Part shown: piece by piece, positions 1-6,111 of the stretch
Numbering within the stretch: the stretch's first letter is position 1
Layout: the number at the start of each line of letters is the position of its first letter
From: CAZNFR01 sp964572225
GTDB lineage: Bacteria; Bacteroidota; Bacteroidia; Bacteroidales; GCA-2748055
DNA length: 31,988 nt
Direction: 5' to 3'
Assembly: GCA_964572225.1 (NCBI GenBank)
Contig: CAZNFR010000036.1
Coordinates: 1 to 31,988 of the forward strand
Notes under the pieces: generated by a model
The model's input: the letters and a program-made list of their open reading frames with translations, nothing else
Database searches by the model: none
Told to the model about the DNA's origin: nothing
Program-made: the position numbers and the translations under genes

Positions 1-10
1 CCTTAGCCAT
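1..10 (-). CDS. tuf: Elongation factor Tu, first codons only (cut by window edge)
   Basis: The first ten bases read on the minus strand are ATG GCT AAG G, giving Met-Ala-Lys, the usual start of EF-Tu. It follows directly after the Thr-Tyr-Gly-Thr tRNA cluster, the same order as thrU-tyrU-glyT-thrT-tufB in E. coli and the usual position of tuf in Bacteroidota. EF-Tu delivers aminoacyl-tRNA to the ribosome. Three codons alone would prove nothing; the call rests on gene order. The 59 bases between this ATG and the last tRNA hold no clear promoter, so tuf is probably co-transcribed with the tRNAs. Confidence 0.6.
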
Positions 11-69
11 AACTTTGTTTAATTAATTTGCTACTTGTTTACCTTATTTTATTCGTTAACAATATGTTG

Positions 70-141
70 AGCCAATGCTGGGATTTGAACCCAGGACCTC
101 TTCCTTACCAAGGAAACGCTCTACCCCTGAGCTACATCGGC
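70..141 (-). tRNA. tRNA-Thr (anticodon GGT)
   Basis: A full cloverleaf reads on the minus strand: 7-bp acceptor stem GCCGATG/CATTGGC (with G-T pairing), D arm GCTCAGGGGTAGAGC, anticodon loop TTGGTAA on a five-pair stem, and T arm CTGGG-TTCAAAT-CCCAG. The anticodon GGT reads ACC/ACU threonine codons. The CCA end is not encoded. It is the last tRNA of a four-gene cluster ahead of tuf. Confidence 0.96.
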
Positions 142-157
142 GTACTCTTATGTATAG

Positions 158-230
158 AGCGGGAAACGAGGCTCGAACTCGCGACCCCAACCTTGGAAGG
201 GTTGTGCTCTACCAACTGAGCTATTCCCGC
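158..230 (-). tRNA. tRNA-Gly (anticodon TCC)
   Basis: A full cloverleaf reads on the minus strand: acceptor stem GCGGGAA/TTCCCGC, D arm GCTCAGTTGGTAGAGC, anticodon stem CAACC/GGTTG with loop CTTCCAA, and T arm GCGAG-TTCGAGC-CTCGT. The anticodon TCC reads GGA/GGG glycine codons. Third tRNA of the cluster; CCA is not encoded. Confidence 0.96.
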
Positions 231-295
231 AAGTGTCAACTTTTCGAAAAACGAATTCAAAAAACAATACAGGGATTCTACTGTTAATACCTCTG

Positions 296-378
296 TGGGG
301 AGAGGAGGATTCGAACCTCCGAAGGCATACGCCAGCAGATTTACAGTCTGCCCCAGTTGGCCACTTTGGTATCTCCCC
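296..378 (-). tRNA. tRNA-Tyr (anticodon GTA)
   Basis: A class II tRNA on the minus strand with acceptor stem GGGGAGA/TCTCCCC, anticodon stem GCAGA/TCTGC with loop CTGTAAA, a long variable arm (about CTGGCGTATGCCTTC) typical of bacterial tRNA-Tyr, and T arm GGAGG-TTCGAAT-CCTCC. The anticodon is GTA. Second tRNA of the cluster. Confidence 0.96.
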
Positions 379-549
379 CTAATTTTCAAAACTTTACAGC
401 TCCAAAAACGGAATTGCAAAGATAGTTAAAGATTTCCAATAAAATAAGAACAAACCGTATTTTATTCACATTTTCTCTGACAGGCCTTTAACTCCGCTTT
501 TTCTCCAAATTTCGCTTTATTTCCCCTCAATAAATGGATCTTTTTAAAG

Positions 550-623
550 AGCCGATGGAGGGATTCGAACCCACGACCTGCTGATTACAAATCAGCTGCT
601 CTGACCAACTGAGCTACATCGGC
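550..623 (-). tRNA. tRNA-Thr (anticodon TGT)
   Basis: A full cloverleaf on the minus strand: acceptor stem GCCGATG/CATCGGC, D arm GCTCAGTTGGTCAGAGC, anticodon stem GCTGA/TCAGC with loop TTTGTAA, and T arm GTGGG-TTCGAAT-CCCTC. The anticodon TGT reads ACA/ACG. It is the first tRNA of the cluster, downstream of a consensus promoter (668-699) and a leader hairpin (638-656). The 171 bases between it and tRNA-Tyr hold nothing else I can identify. Confidence 0.96.
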
Positions 624-637
624 CTTTTCAAAAGAAA

Positions 638-656
638 CCGGGGGGAGTACCCCCGG
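638..656 (-). promoter_or_regulatory. GC-rich hairpin in the leader of the tRNA-tuf transcript
   Basis: A perfect 7-bp stem CCGGGGG/CCCCCGG closes a 5-base loop (645-649). On the minus strand it is followed by TTTCTTTT, a mediocre U tract. It lies between the predicted start site (about 661) and the first tRNA base (623), so it would form at the very 5' end of the tRNA-tuf transcript. It could be an attenuator, a terminator for read-through from hpf, or a block to 5' exonucleases before RNase P cuts. The stem is certain; its role is inference. Confidence 0.55.
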
Positions 657-667
657 AAAACGGTTTG

Positions 668-699
668 CAAATGTAAAAATATTTTGATTATATCACAAA
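668..699 (-). promoter_or_regulatory. Bacteroidota-type promoter of the tRNA-tuf operon
   Basis: On the minus strand TTTG (696-699) and TACATTTG (668-675) are separated by exactly 20 bases, matching the known Bacteroidota primary sigma consensus TTTG-N20-TAnnTTTG, with the frequent following C. The predicted start is near 661, just ahead of the leader hairpin. The core with flanks, GCAAATGTAAA on the plus strand, is identical at the rpsU promoter (2182-2213). Confidence 0.72.
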
Positions 700-724
700 A
701 AATAATCTTCAAAATTAAGGTAGG

Positions 725-1024
725 TCAGGCTCGTTTTAATTTTGCCTTATTTTTTTGAAGTTGCCGCCGTAGTGCAGCGATTACATTGTCTGTGGATTCT
801 TCAAAGGAAGATGACTGTTTTTTTGCGAAAACAGGGGCGCCCGGAATGTCCAGGCGAATTTCAGCAACCTTGTTTTCCTTATCCTCAACATTCTCCAGTC
901 TGAGAAAAACCTCAGCACCGATAATGTCTTCATAGAAAACCAGGAGTTTGTTTAACTTTTTTTCAATGAAATCCAGCAGTTTCTTATCTGCGTTGAAATG
1001 AATGGAATGAATCTTTAAATTCAT
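725..1024 (-). CDS. hpf: Ribosome hibernation-promoting factor, HPF/YfiA family
   Basis: A 99-residue protein of the short HPF/YfiA class, which binds the 30S decoding channel in slow growth, blocks tRNA and mRNA, and promotes 70S or 100S storage forms. The N-terminus MNLKIHSIHF, the strand ending with GAEVFLRLEN, the segment KVAEIRLDIPGAPVFAKKQS and the basic C-terminus RRQLQKNKAKLKR fit the beta-alpha-beta-beta-beta-alpha fold. It lacks the C-terminal dimerisation domain of long HPF, so the protein alone would not be expected to give the long-HPF type of 100S particle. The start is fixed by a strong AGGAGG six bases upstream. It lies 15 bases after the xerC-like gene in the conserved rpsU-xerC-hpf run, just ahead of the tRNA-tuf promoter. 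Confidence 0.92.
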   Translation of the reverse strand: MNLKIHSIHFNADKKLLDFIEKKLNKLLVFYEDIIGAEVFLRLENVEDKENKVAEIRLDIPGAPVFAKKQSSSFEESTDNVIAALRRQLQKNKAKLKRA

Positions 1025-1030
1025 AATAAG

Positions 1031-1036
1031 CCTCCT
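1031..1036 (-). promoter_or_regulatory. Strong Shine-Dalgarno site of hpf
   Basis: AGGAGG on the minus strand ends six bases before the hpf ATG (1024). A full anti-16S match is uncommon in Bacteroidota, where initiation usually relies on A-rich unstructured leaders. It lies within four bases of the xerC stop (1040-1042). Confidence 0.6.
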
Positions 1037-1039
1037 TTC

Positions 1040-1924
1040 TTAAGTAGCTCTGGGGTGAGCTTTTTGATAAACATCCTTTAACTTCTCAAAACTATTGTGT
1101 GTATAAACCTGGGTGGCCGAAAGGTTGGCATGACCCAGAAGTTCTTTTATAGCATTTAAATCGGCTCCTTTGTTCAATAGGTGGGTTGCAAAAGTATGCC
1201 TTAGTATATGCGGACTTTTTTTCTCAAGTGTGGTTATATGACTCAGGAAGGTCTGAACCTTGCGATATACAAATTCAGGATATAGAGGAGCTCCTCTATC
1301 CGTAAGAAAAAGCTGAGGAATTCCGGCCGCACCAAACTTTTCCGATCTATCCTCAAGGTAATCTTCAAGCATGGACATTAGGGAATCGCTTACCGGAATA
1401 ATTCTCTCCTTTTCCCGCTTACCTTTTACCTTTATCTGTTTACGTCCCCTGTCCACCTGCTTAATCGTGAGTGAAACAAGCTCGGATCTTCTCAAACCAC
1501 ACTGATAAAGAACCTCCACGATCAGCCTGTCACGCTTGCCTCCAAAATCGTTGGGAAAAGGATAAAGATTGAGATAAGGATTTAGCTTTTCTTCTTCCAC
1601 GTAAAGTGGAATTCTTTTAGATTGCCGGGGTTTAATAACCCGTTCAACAGGGTTGGTGCTTATAACTTTCCTGCGAAGTAAAAAACGAAAATAGGTACTA
1701 AGGGAGGATAATTTTCTGTGGACAGAGACCGGTTCGATTCCGGATTCAAGCAAGTGTACAACCCAGAAACGTATAGAGGTGGTGAGAAAACTCTCTTCTT
1801 CTAAACCTGATTCCTTCAAGAAAGCTTCGTATTGTTCCAGGTCATTCCTGTAAGAGAGAATGGTATGAGGTGAATAGCGTTTTTCCGATTCTAAATATGA
1901 AATAAACTCTTCTTTGAACACCAT
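1040..1924 (-). CDS. xerC: Tyrosine recombinase, XerC/XerD type
   Basis: A 294-residue tyrosine recombinase of normal Xer length. The N-terminal SAM-like core-binding domain spans about 1-90 (SPHTILSYRNDLEQY at 18-32) and the catalytic domain about 105-290. All catalytic residues are visible: Arg145 (CGLRRSEL), Lys169 (GKREKERIIPV), His239 and Arg242 (HILRHTFATHLL), His265 (LLGHANLS) and nucleophile Tyr274 (TQVYTHNS). Xer proteins resolve chromosome dimers at dif with FtsK. The gene sits between rpsU and hpf, as is usual in Bacteroidota, so it is a housekeeping gene and not the integrase of a mobile element. Bacteroidota carry more than one Xer protein, so calling it XerC and not XerD is by convention of this locus. 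No dif site was recognised here. Confidence 0.9.
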   Translation of the reverse strand: MVFKEEFISYLESEKRYSPHTILSYRNDLEQYEAFLKESGLEEESFLTTSIRFWVVHLLESGIEPVSVHRKLSSLSTYFRFLLRRKVISTNPVERVIKPRQSKRIPLYVEEEKLNPYLNLYPFPNDFGGKRDRLIVEVLYQCGLRRSELVSLTIKQVDRGRKQIKVKGKREKERIIPVSDSLMSMLEDYLEDRSEKFGAAGIPQLFLTDRGAPLYPEFVYRKVQTFLSHITTLEKKSPHILRHTFATHLLNKGADLNAIKELLGHANLSATQVYTHNSFEKLKDVYQKAHPRAT

Positions 1925-1964
1925 AAACCGGGTACGTTTTTGAACCCTGTAGTGTCAATGAGAA

Positions 1965-2156
1965 TTATTCCTCCTCCTGCTGTATCTTTTGAATATAGAT
2001 GGCCCGGAGTTTTTGTTGCCTTTTCTGAATTGAAGGTTTAGTATAAGCCTGACGACTTCTGAGCTCCTTGATTACTCCGGTTCTCTCAAATTTTCTCTTA
2101 AATTTCTTGAGAGACCTTTCAATGTTTTCCCCTTCTTTAACAGGAATAATTATCAT
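1965..2156 (-). CDS. rpsU: 30S ribosomal protein S21
   Basis: A 63-residue highly basic protein: MIIIPVKEGENIERSLKKFK is the S21 N-terminus, followed by the helix RKFERTGVIKELRSR and the tail YTKPSIQKRQQKLRAI. S21 binds the 30S platform near the 3' end of 16S rRNA and helps mRNA selection. This length is usual for Bacteroidota. It is the first gene of the rpsU-xerC-hpf operon, with a consensus promoter at 2182-2213 and AAGGAG shortly before the ATG. The 40-base gap to xerC holds no terminator. Confidence 0.95.
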   Translation of the reverse strand: MIIIPVKEGENIERSLKKFKRKFERTGVIKELRSRQAYTKPSIQKRQQKLRAIYIQKIQQEEE

Positions 2157-2181
2157 ATTTTTCTCCTTTTTTAATGAGCCG

Positions 2182-2213
2182 CAAATGTAAACAAACCTTT
2201 AGTAATTTTCAAA
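2182..2213 (-). promoter_or_regulatory. Promoter of the rpsU-xerC-hpf operon
   Basis: On the minus strand TTTG (2210-2213) and TACATTTG (2182-2189, followed by C) are separated by 20 bases, an exact fit to the Bacteroidota consensus. The predicted start near 2176 leaves a leader of about 20 bases. The -7 region is identical to that of the tRNA-tuf promoter. The rest of the 2157-2362 intergenic stretch is A/T-rich with nothing further recognised. Confidence 0.72.
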
Positions 2214-2362
2214 ATAAAAATTTATTTTTTTCAATCTTCTCCATCACAAGCGCTCATTAAAAAAAACAAGGTCAAATTATTGTTAACTACTGTTGTCCTA
2301 AAAGTAACAATTTTAAATGGAAAATTCCAGAAAATCCCAAAAAAAAATACTTGTTTGTCTGA

Positions 2363-3271
2363 TTACTTTTCGGGCAAATAAGGCAGCACTCTTTGCAAAT
2401 GCCCGGTTTCAAAGATTCCGCTTTCCTTCAATTGCTGTTGGGTTATTTCTTCCTTGGAAAATCTCCTAAGTTCAAGCAAAGCATCCACCTGTTTGCGGTC
2501 AAGATAAGGATGCCTTAACAAAGCAGCGTATTCCCCCTGATGTAGGGGTAACGCCTTCAATTTTTCGTGGGTAAAATGAAATAGAGAATCAAAATTAACT
2601 ATCAGACTGTCAGGCATTTCATAGACTTCTCTCAATTGTCCCGGATCATGGAAGCCACCCAAAAGCTCACGGTACTTAAGAATTCTGGCCGCAAGTTTAC
2701 CATCCACACCCGGAAGTGAGATGAAATCGTTAAACTCTGCCAGATTAATATCCATCCTTTCGTAATGCACCTCCTCTTCTCTTTCAGAAAAGAGCTTCTG
2801 ATCAGGGATCAAAAAACTGCTATCGATCCGGATCCGCGAGTGTAATTTCAATACACTTTCCTTTGAAATTCCATAGATCTTTTCTAGATCCCCGGCTGAG
2901 CGGAATCTACCCCCTGCTTCTCTGTAAGCTAACAGAGAATTGACTCCATGCCTTGTAATACCCGCTTTTAACAGGATTTCACGGCTTGCAGTATTAGGGT
3001 CAAATTCTGAAACTAAATCCAATTCCGTGTAATCAGGAGGGTAATCTTTCTCGATTTTCCGGTCAAGGAATTCAGCTTCTTCGGCAGCTTTCATGGCAGC
3101 TGCGAATTTTTCAGCTTCTTCTTTTATCTCAGGAGGAACTCCAGGTAACAAGGTCATCCTGGGTTTGATAAAACCTGAAACCAATAGTATCAGGAAAATA
3201 AGTAAACTCAATGCATATAAAACATGCATTTCCTTTCGGCTGTAATTAAAATAATTCCGAAACCTGTGCAT
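2363..3271 (-). CDS. Membrane-anchored helix-hairpin-helix (ComEA-like) protein
   Basis: A 302-residue protein with one N-terminal membrane segment (about 17-36, VLYALSLLIFLILLVSGFI) after a short basic cytoplasmic start. The rest would lie outside the inner membrane. Three helix-hairpin-helix-like units follow: about 88-150 (FDPNTASREILLKAGI), about 173-235 (MDINLAEFNDFISLPGVDGK) and a degenerate one near 245-300 (LLRHPYLDRKQVDALLELRR). The Asn-Ala-type phrase followed by LPGVDGKLAARIL is the ComEA/HHH_3 signature for sequence-independent DNA binding. Such anchored multi-HhH proteins are common in Bacteroidota; a role in DNA uptake is possible but unproven. It follows the sodium symporter gene by 54 bases and may be co-transcribed. 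Confidence 0.8.
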   Translation of the reverse strand: MHRFRNYFNYSRKEMHVLYALSLLIFLILLVSGFIKPRMTLLPGVPPEIKEEAEKFAAAMKAAEEAEFLDRKIEKDYPPDYTELDLVSEFDPNTASREILLKAGITRHGVNSLLAYREAGGRFRSAGDLEKIYGISKESVLKLHSRIRIDSSFLIPDQKLFSEREEEVHYERMDINLAEFNDFISLPGVDGKLAARILKYRELLGGFHDPGQLREVYEMPDSLIVNFDSLFHFTHEKLKALPLHQGEYAALLRHPYLDRKQVDALLELRRFSKEEITQQQLKESGIFETGHLQRVLPYLPEK

Positions 3272-3325
3272 CAGGCTTTAAATATATAGCCAGAGATTGC
3301 CAGGAGAAGGCAGCATAAGAAAAAA

Positions 3326-4738
3326 CTAATCCCCCTGTTCCAAAACAGGCTGCTCCTTCTGTGCGGGATTCTGATTTTTAGTGCTTTGATTTTTCACGGA
3401 ATTTAGGATCCCGTAGGCGAAAATAATAGCAATGGCCACCGGTGCTATGAATTTTACCAGAAAAAGGTAGACAGGAACATAGGATGCCTTAATTTTCCCG
3501 TCATTGCTGAGTTCCTCTCTTGTCTTTCGGTTGCCAAGGTACCATCCTACAAAGAGCACAATAAACAAGCCTCCCAGGGGGAGCAGAATATTTGCCGTGG
3601 TGAAATTCAAGAATCCGAATAACCCTGAGAAAAATATGCTCAATATCCCTAAAACCGAAACCGTTATCGATGCCACTACGGTGGCTTTTTGACGGACCAT
3701 TTTCAGCTCCTCAACAAAATATGCCACAATTACTTCAAGCACGGAAATGGTTGATGTAAGGGCTGCAACCGACAACAGTATAAAGAATACGGTTGACAGG
3801 ATCCCGCCTCCGGGGATGCTAAATAAGATGCTGGGCAGGGTAATAAAAACCAGCCCTTCCCCGGCGATCTGTTCAGGACTGAGTTGGTCGACATTAACAA
3901 AGGCAAAGAGTGCCGGAAAAATAGCGACTCCGGCGAGGATAGCAATAAATGTATCGGCTCCTGCCACAGAGACAGCAGTGCTACCCAGATTATCCCTCTT
4001 TTGAATATAGGATCCGTACGTAATCAAAGTTCCCATCCCAATGCTGAGTGAGAAGAATGCCTGCCCCAGGGCCTCAAGTATGACCTTTGGGGTTATCTTG
4101 GTAAAATCAGGTTTGAAAAGAAAACGCAATCCTTCGGAGGCTCCTTCAAATGTAAGTACATAAATACTCATTCCAACCAACATTACCAGGAGAAGGGGCA
4201 TCAGAAATTTGGCATACTTCTCAATGCCGTTCTTCACTCCGGCAATTACTATCCATCCCGTTAGTCCCATGAAAATGATGAACCATAATATGGGCCTGAC
4301 TGAATTCTGACTGAAATCATCAAACATCTCCCCCAGTTGTGCGGGATTTTTACCGGAAAGATTTCCGGTGAAAGACTGGTACAGATATTCAAGAGTCCAA
4401 CCTGCAACTACAGTATAAAATGCCAAAATCATAAAGGCAGCTAGCACCCCCATAAACCCGATAAGATACCAGGGTTTACCCGGGGCCAGCTTCCGAAAGG
4501 ATCCATAGGCATTTTGCTGAGCTCCCCTTCCAATAACAAATTCCGAGAGCATTACCGGTAATCCGATCAACAAAATGCTGATAAGGTATATGAACAGGAA
4601 GGCTCCTCCCCCGTTTTCAGCGGCAACATATGGAAATCTCCAGATATTCCCCAGACCGATCGCAGACCCGGCGGCTGCAGCAATCACACCGAATTTACTA
4701 CTGAAACTATCCCTTTCGGGAGAAGGAATTGATGCCAT
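3326..4738 (-). CDS. Sodium-dependent transporter, neurotransmitter:sodium symporter (SNF/LeuT) family
   Basis: A 470-residue polytopic protein. The first helix GSAIGLGNIWRFPYVAAENG (about 24-43) is the SNF signature, matching the unwound TM1 of LeuT that holds the two sodium ions and the substrate; the Asn of LGN is kept. GGGAFLFIYLISILLIGLPV continues as TM2, and about 11-12 membrane segments follow, ending with a short hydrophilic tail rich in Gln and Asn. Family members import amino acids or other amines with Na+; the substrate cannot be read from sequence. A -7 element lies at 4827-4834, inside a long inverted repeat. The ATG at 4738 directly precedes the conserved region. Confidence 0.93.
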   Translation of the reverse strand: MASIPSPERDSFSSKFGVIAAAAGSAIGLGNIWRFPYVAAENGGGAFLFIYLISILLIGLPVMLSEFVIGRGAQQNAYGSFRKLAPGKPWYLIGFMGVLAAFMILAFYTVVAGWTLEYLYQSFTGNLSGKNPAQLGEMFDDFSQNSVRPILWFIIFMGLTGWIVIAGVKNGIEKYAKFLMPLLLVMLVGMSIYVLTFEGASEGLRFLFKPDFTKITPKVILEALGQAFFSLSIGMGTLITYGSYIQKRDNLGSTAVSVAGADTFIAILAGVAIFPALFAFVNVDQLSPEQIAGEGLVFITLPSILFSIPGGGILSTVFFILLSVAALTSTISVLEVIVAYFVEELKMVRQKATVVASITVSVLGILSIFFSGLFGFLNFTTANILLPLGGLFIVLFVGWYLGNRKTREELSNDGKIKASYVPVYLFLVKFIAPVAIAIIFAYGILNSVKNQSTKNQNPAQKEQPVLEQGD

Positions 4739-4788
4739 AGATAAACTGATTAGGATGCCAGATTTTTGCCTTCAAACATATAATAAAA

Positions 4789-4845
4789 CGGCATATAAAC
4801 GAAATCTGCAAGGGGTTTGTTTAATGCAAATTTATTTATATGCCG
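4789..4845. repeat. Perfect 11-bp inverted repeat around the symporter -7 element
   Basis: CGGCATATAAA (4789-4799) and TTTATATGCCG (4835-4845) are perfect reverse complements 35 bases apart. On the minus strand the predicted -7 element TAAATTTG (4827-4834, followed by C) lies immediately beside the right arm, so the arms flank the expected start of the symporter transcript. This suits an operator with DNA looping. It could instead act in RNA as a terminator-like stem for fba (stop at 4868), but there is no U tract. Confidence 0.45.
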
Positions 4846-4867
4846 AAAGAAATTCGCCGATATCAGA

Positions 4868-5947
4868 CTACAACCGGTCGAGATTATTCAGGTCTTCAAA
4901 TGCGGTTTTTAAACGCTCTACCATGGCTACTTCACCTTCCCTGAGCCATTTCCTGGGATCGTAATATTTCTTGTTGGGCTTATCTTCTCCTTCGGGATTT
5001 CCAATTTGTCCCTGCAGGTAATCGTGATTTTTGCTCTCGAATTTCCGAATCCCATCCCAGAATGCCCACTGAGTATCGGTATCTATATTCATTTTGATCA
5101 CACCGTAGGATATAGCCTCCTGAATTTCGGATTTAGAGGACCCGGAGCCTCCATGGAATACGAAATCGACCGGATTATCCTGGGTATTGAGTTTGTCTTT
5201 GATAAACTCCTGGGAATTTTTCAGGATCTTCGGAGTAAGCTTAACATTCCCGGGCTTATAAACTCCATGAACATTTCCAAAGGATGCTGCAATAGTGAAA
5301 TTGGGAGAAACTTTCATCAGTTCCTCGTAAGCATAGGCCACTTCTTCGGGCTGTGTATAAAGAAGAGAGTTATCAATTCCGGTATTGTCAACCCCATCTT
5401 CCTCACCACCGGTTACCCCAAGTTCAATTTCAAGGGTCATTCCCAGCTTCGACATCCTCTCAAGGTATTTTTTGCAGATCTCGATATTTTCTTCCAAAGG
5501 TTCTTCGGAAAGATCAAGCATATGAGAACTGTACAGGGCCCTGCCATACTTTTCATAATGCTTCTCCCCATAGTCCAGAAGTCCGTCGATCCATGGGAGA
5601 AGTTTTTTGGCAGCATGGTCCGTATGAAGTATCACAGGTACACCGTAGAGTTCAGACATCATATGAACGTGCTTTGCTCCGGAAATTCCACCGGCGACCT
5701 CTGCACCCTGTCCTTCAACTTTTAATCCCTTTCCGGCAAAAAAAGCAGCACCTCCGTTGGAGAACTGAATTATTACCGGAGAATTAACCACCCTGGCTGC
5801 TTCAAGGACGGCATTGACTGAGTTGGTTCCCACCACATTTACTGCCGGAAGGGCAAACTGGTTTTCCTTGGCAATTTGGAATACGGTTTGAATATCATCA
5901 CCGGTAAGTACACCGGGCTTTACATGATCTAAGATTTTATGGGACAT
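4868..5947 (-). CDS. fbaA: Class II fructose-bisphosphate aldolase
   Basis: A 359-residue class IIA zinc aldolase, the usual length. It cleaves fructose 1,6-bisphosphate to dihydroxyacetone phosphate and glyceraldehyde 3-phosphate. Visible residues are Asp110 and His111 (ILHTDHAAKK; catalytic acid and Zn ligand), Glu175 in LEIELGVTGGEEDG, His227 in GNVHGVYKPG and His265 in VFHGGSGSS, the phosphate-binding region, followed by KMNIDTDTQWAF. No residue is missing. It appears monocistronic; a -7-like TAAATTTG (followed by C) sits at 5994-6001 on the minus strand. It works with gapA in the same window. Confidence 0.97.
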   Translation of the reverse strand: MSHKILDHVKPGVLTGDDIQTVFQIAKENQFALPAVNVVGTNSVNAVLEAARVVNSPVIIQFSNGGAAFFAGKGLKVEGQGAEVAGGISGAKHVHMMSELYGVPVILHTDHAAKKLLPWIDGLLDYGEKHYEKYGRALYSSHMLDLSEEPLEENIEICKKYLERMSKLGMTLEIELGVTGGEEDGVDNTGIDNSLLYTQPEEVAYAYEELMKVSPNFTIAASFGNVHGVYKPGNVKLTPKILKNSQEFIKDKLNTQDNPVDFVFHGGSGSSKSEIQEAISYGVIKMNIDTDTQWAFWDGIRKFESKNHDYLQGQIGNPEGEDKPNKKYYDPRKWLREGEVAMVERLKTAFEDLNNLDRL

Positions 5948-5993
5948 GGTTTGTATGAGTTAATGGATTATTAATTATTCTTTGAATTGTGCG

Positions 5994-6001
5994 CAAATTT
6001 A
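5994..6001 (-). promoter_or_regulatory. Probable -7 element of fbaA
   Basis: TAAATTTG followed by C on the minus strand matches TAnnTTTG, 46 bases upstream of the ATG. No TTTG is found at the usual 17-23 base spacing, so the promoter is only half supported. The remaining intergenic sequence to 6111 shows nothing clear. Confidence 0.35.
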
Positions 6002-6111
6002 GAAATAAAATACTGAATACCCTTTTTACAAGTACTGTTTTTTGTTAAAGTGTTGTAATATAATTAGTTGCTATTCGACTTTTTCCTCCGTGATCCTATC
6101 TGCCTGCATAA

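Noticed and set aside
132..419. Open frames running through the tRNA cluster on both strands
   Set aside because: They lie over three complete tRNA cloverleaves and have no protein features.
1040..1924. The tyrosine recombinase as the integrase of a mobile element, next to a tRNA cluster
   Set aside because: It sits in the conserved rpsU-xerC-hpf order, has Xer length and motifs, shares the operon with core genes, and there is no attachment-site repeat of a tRNA end or cargo genes.
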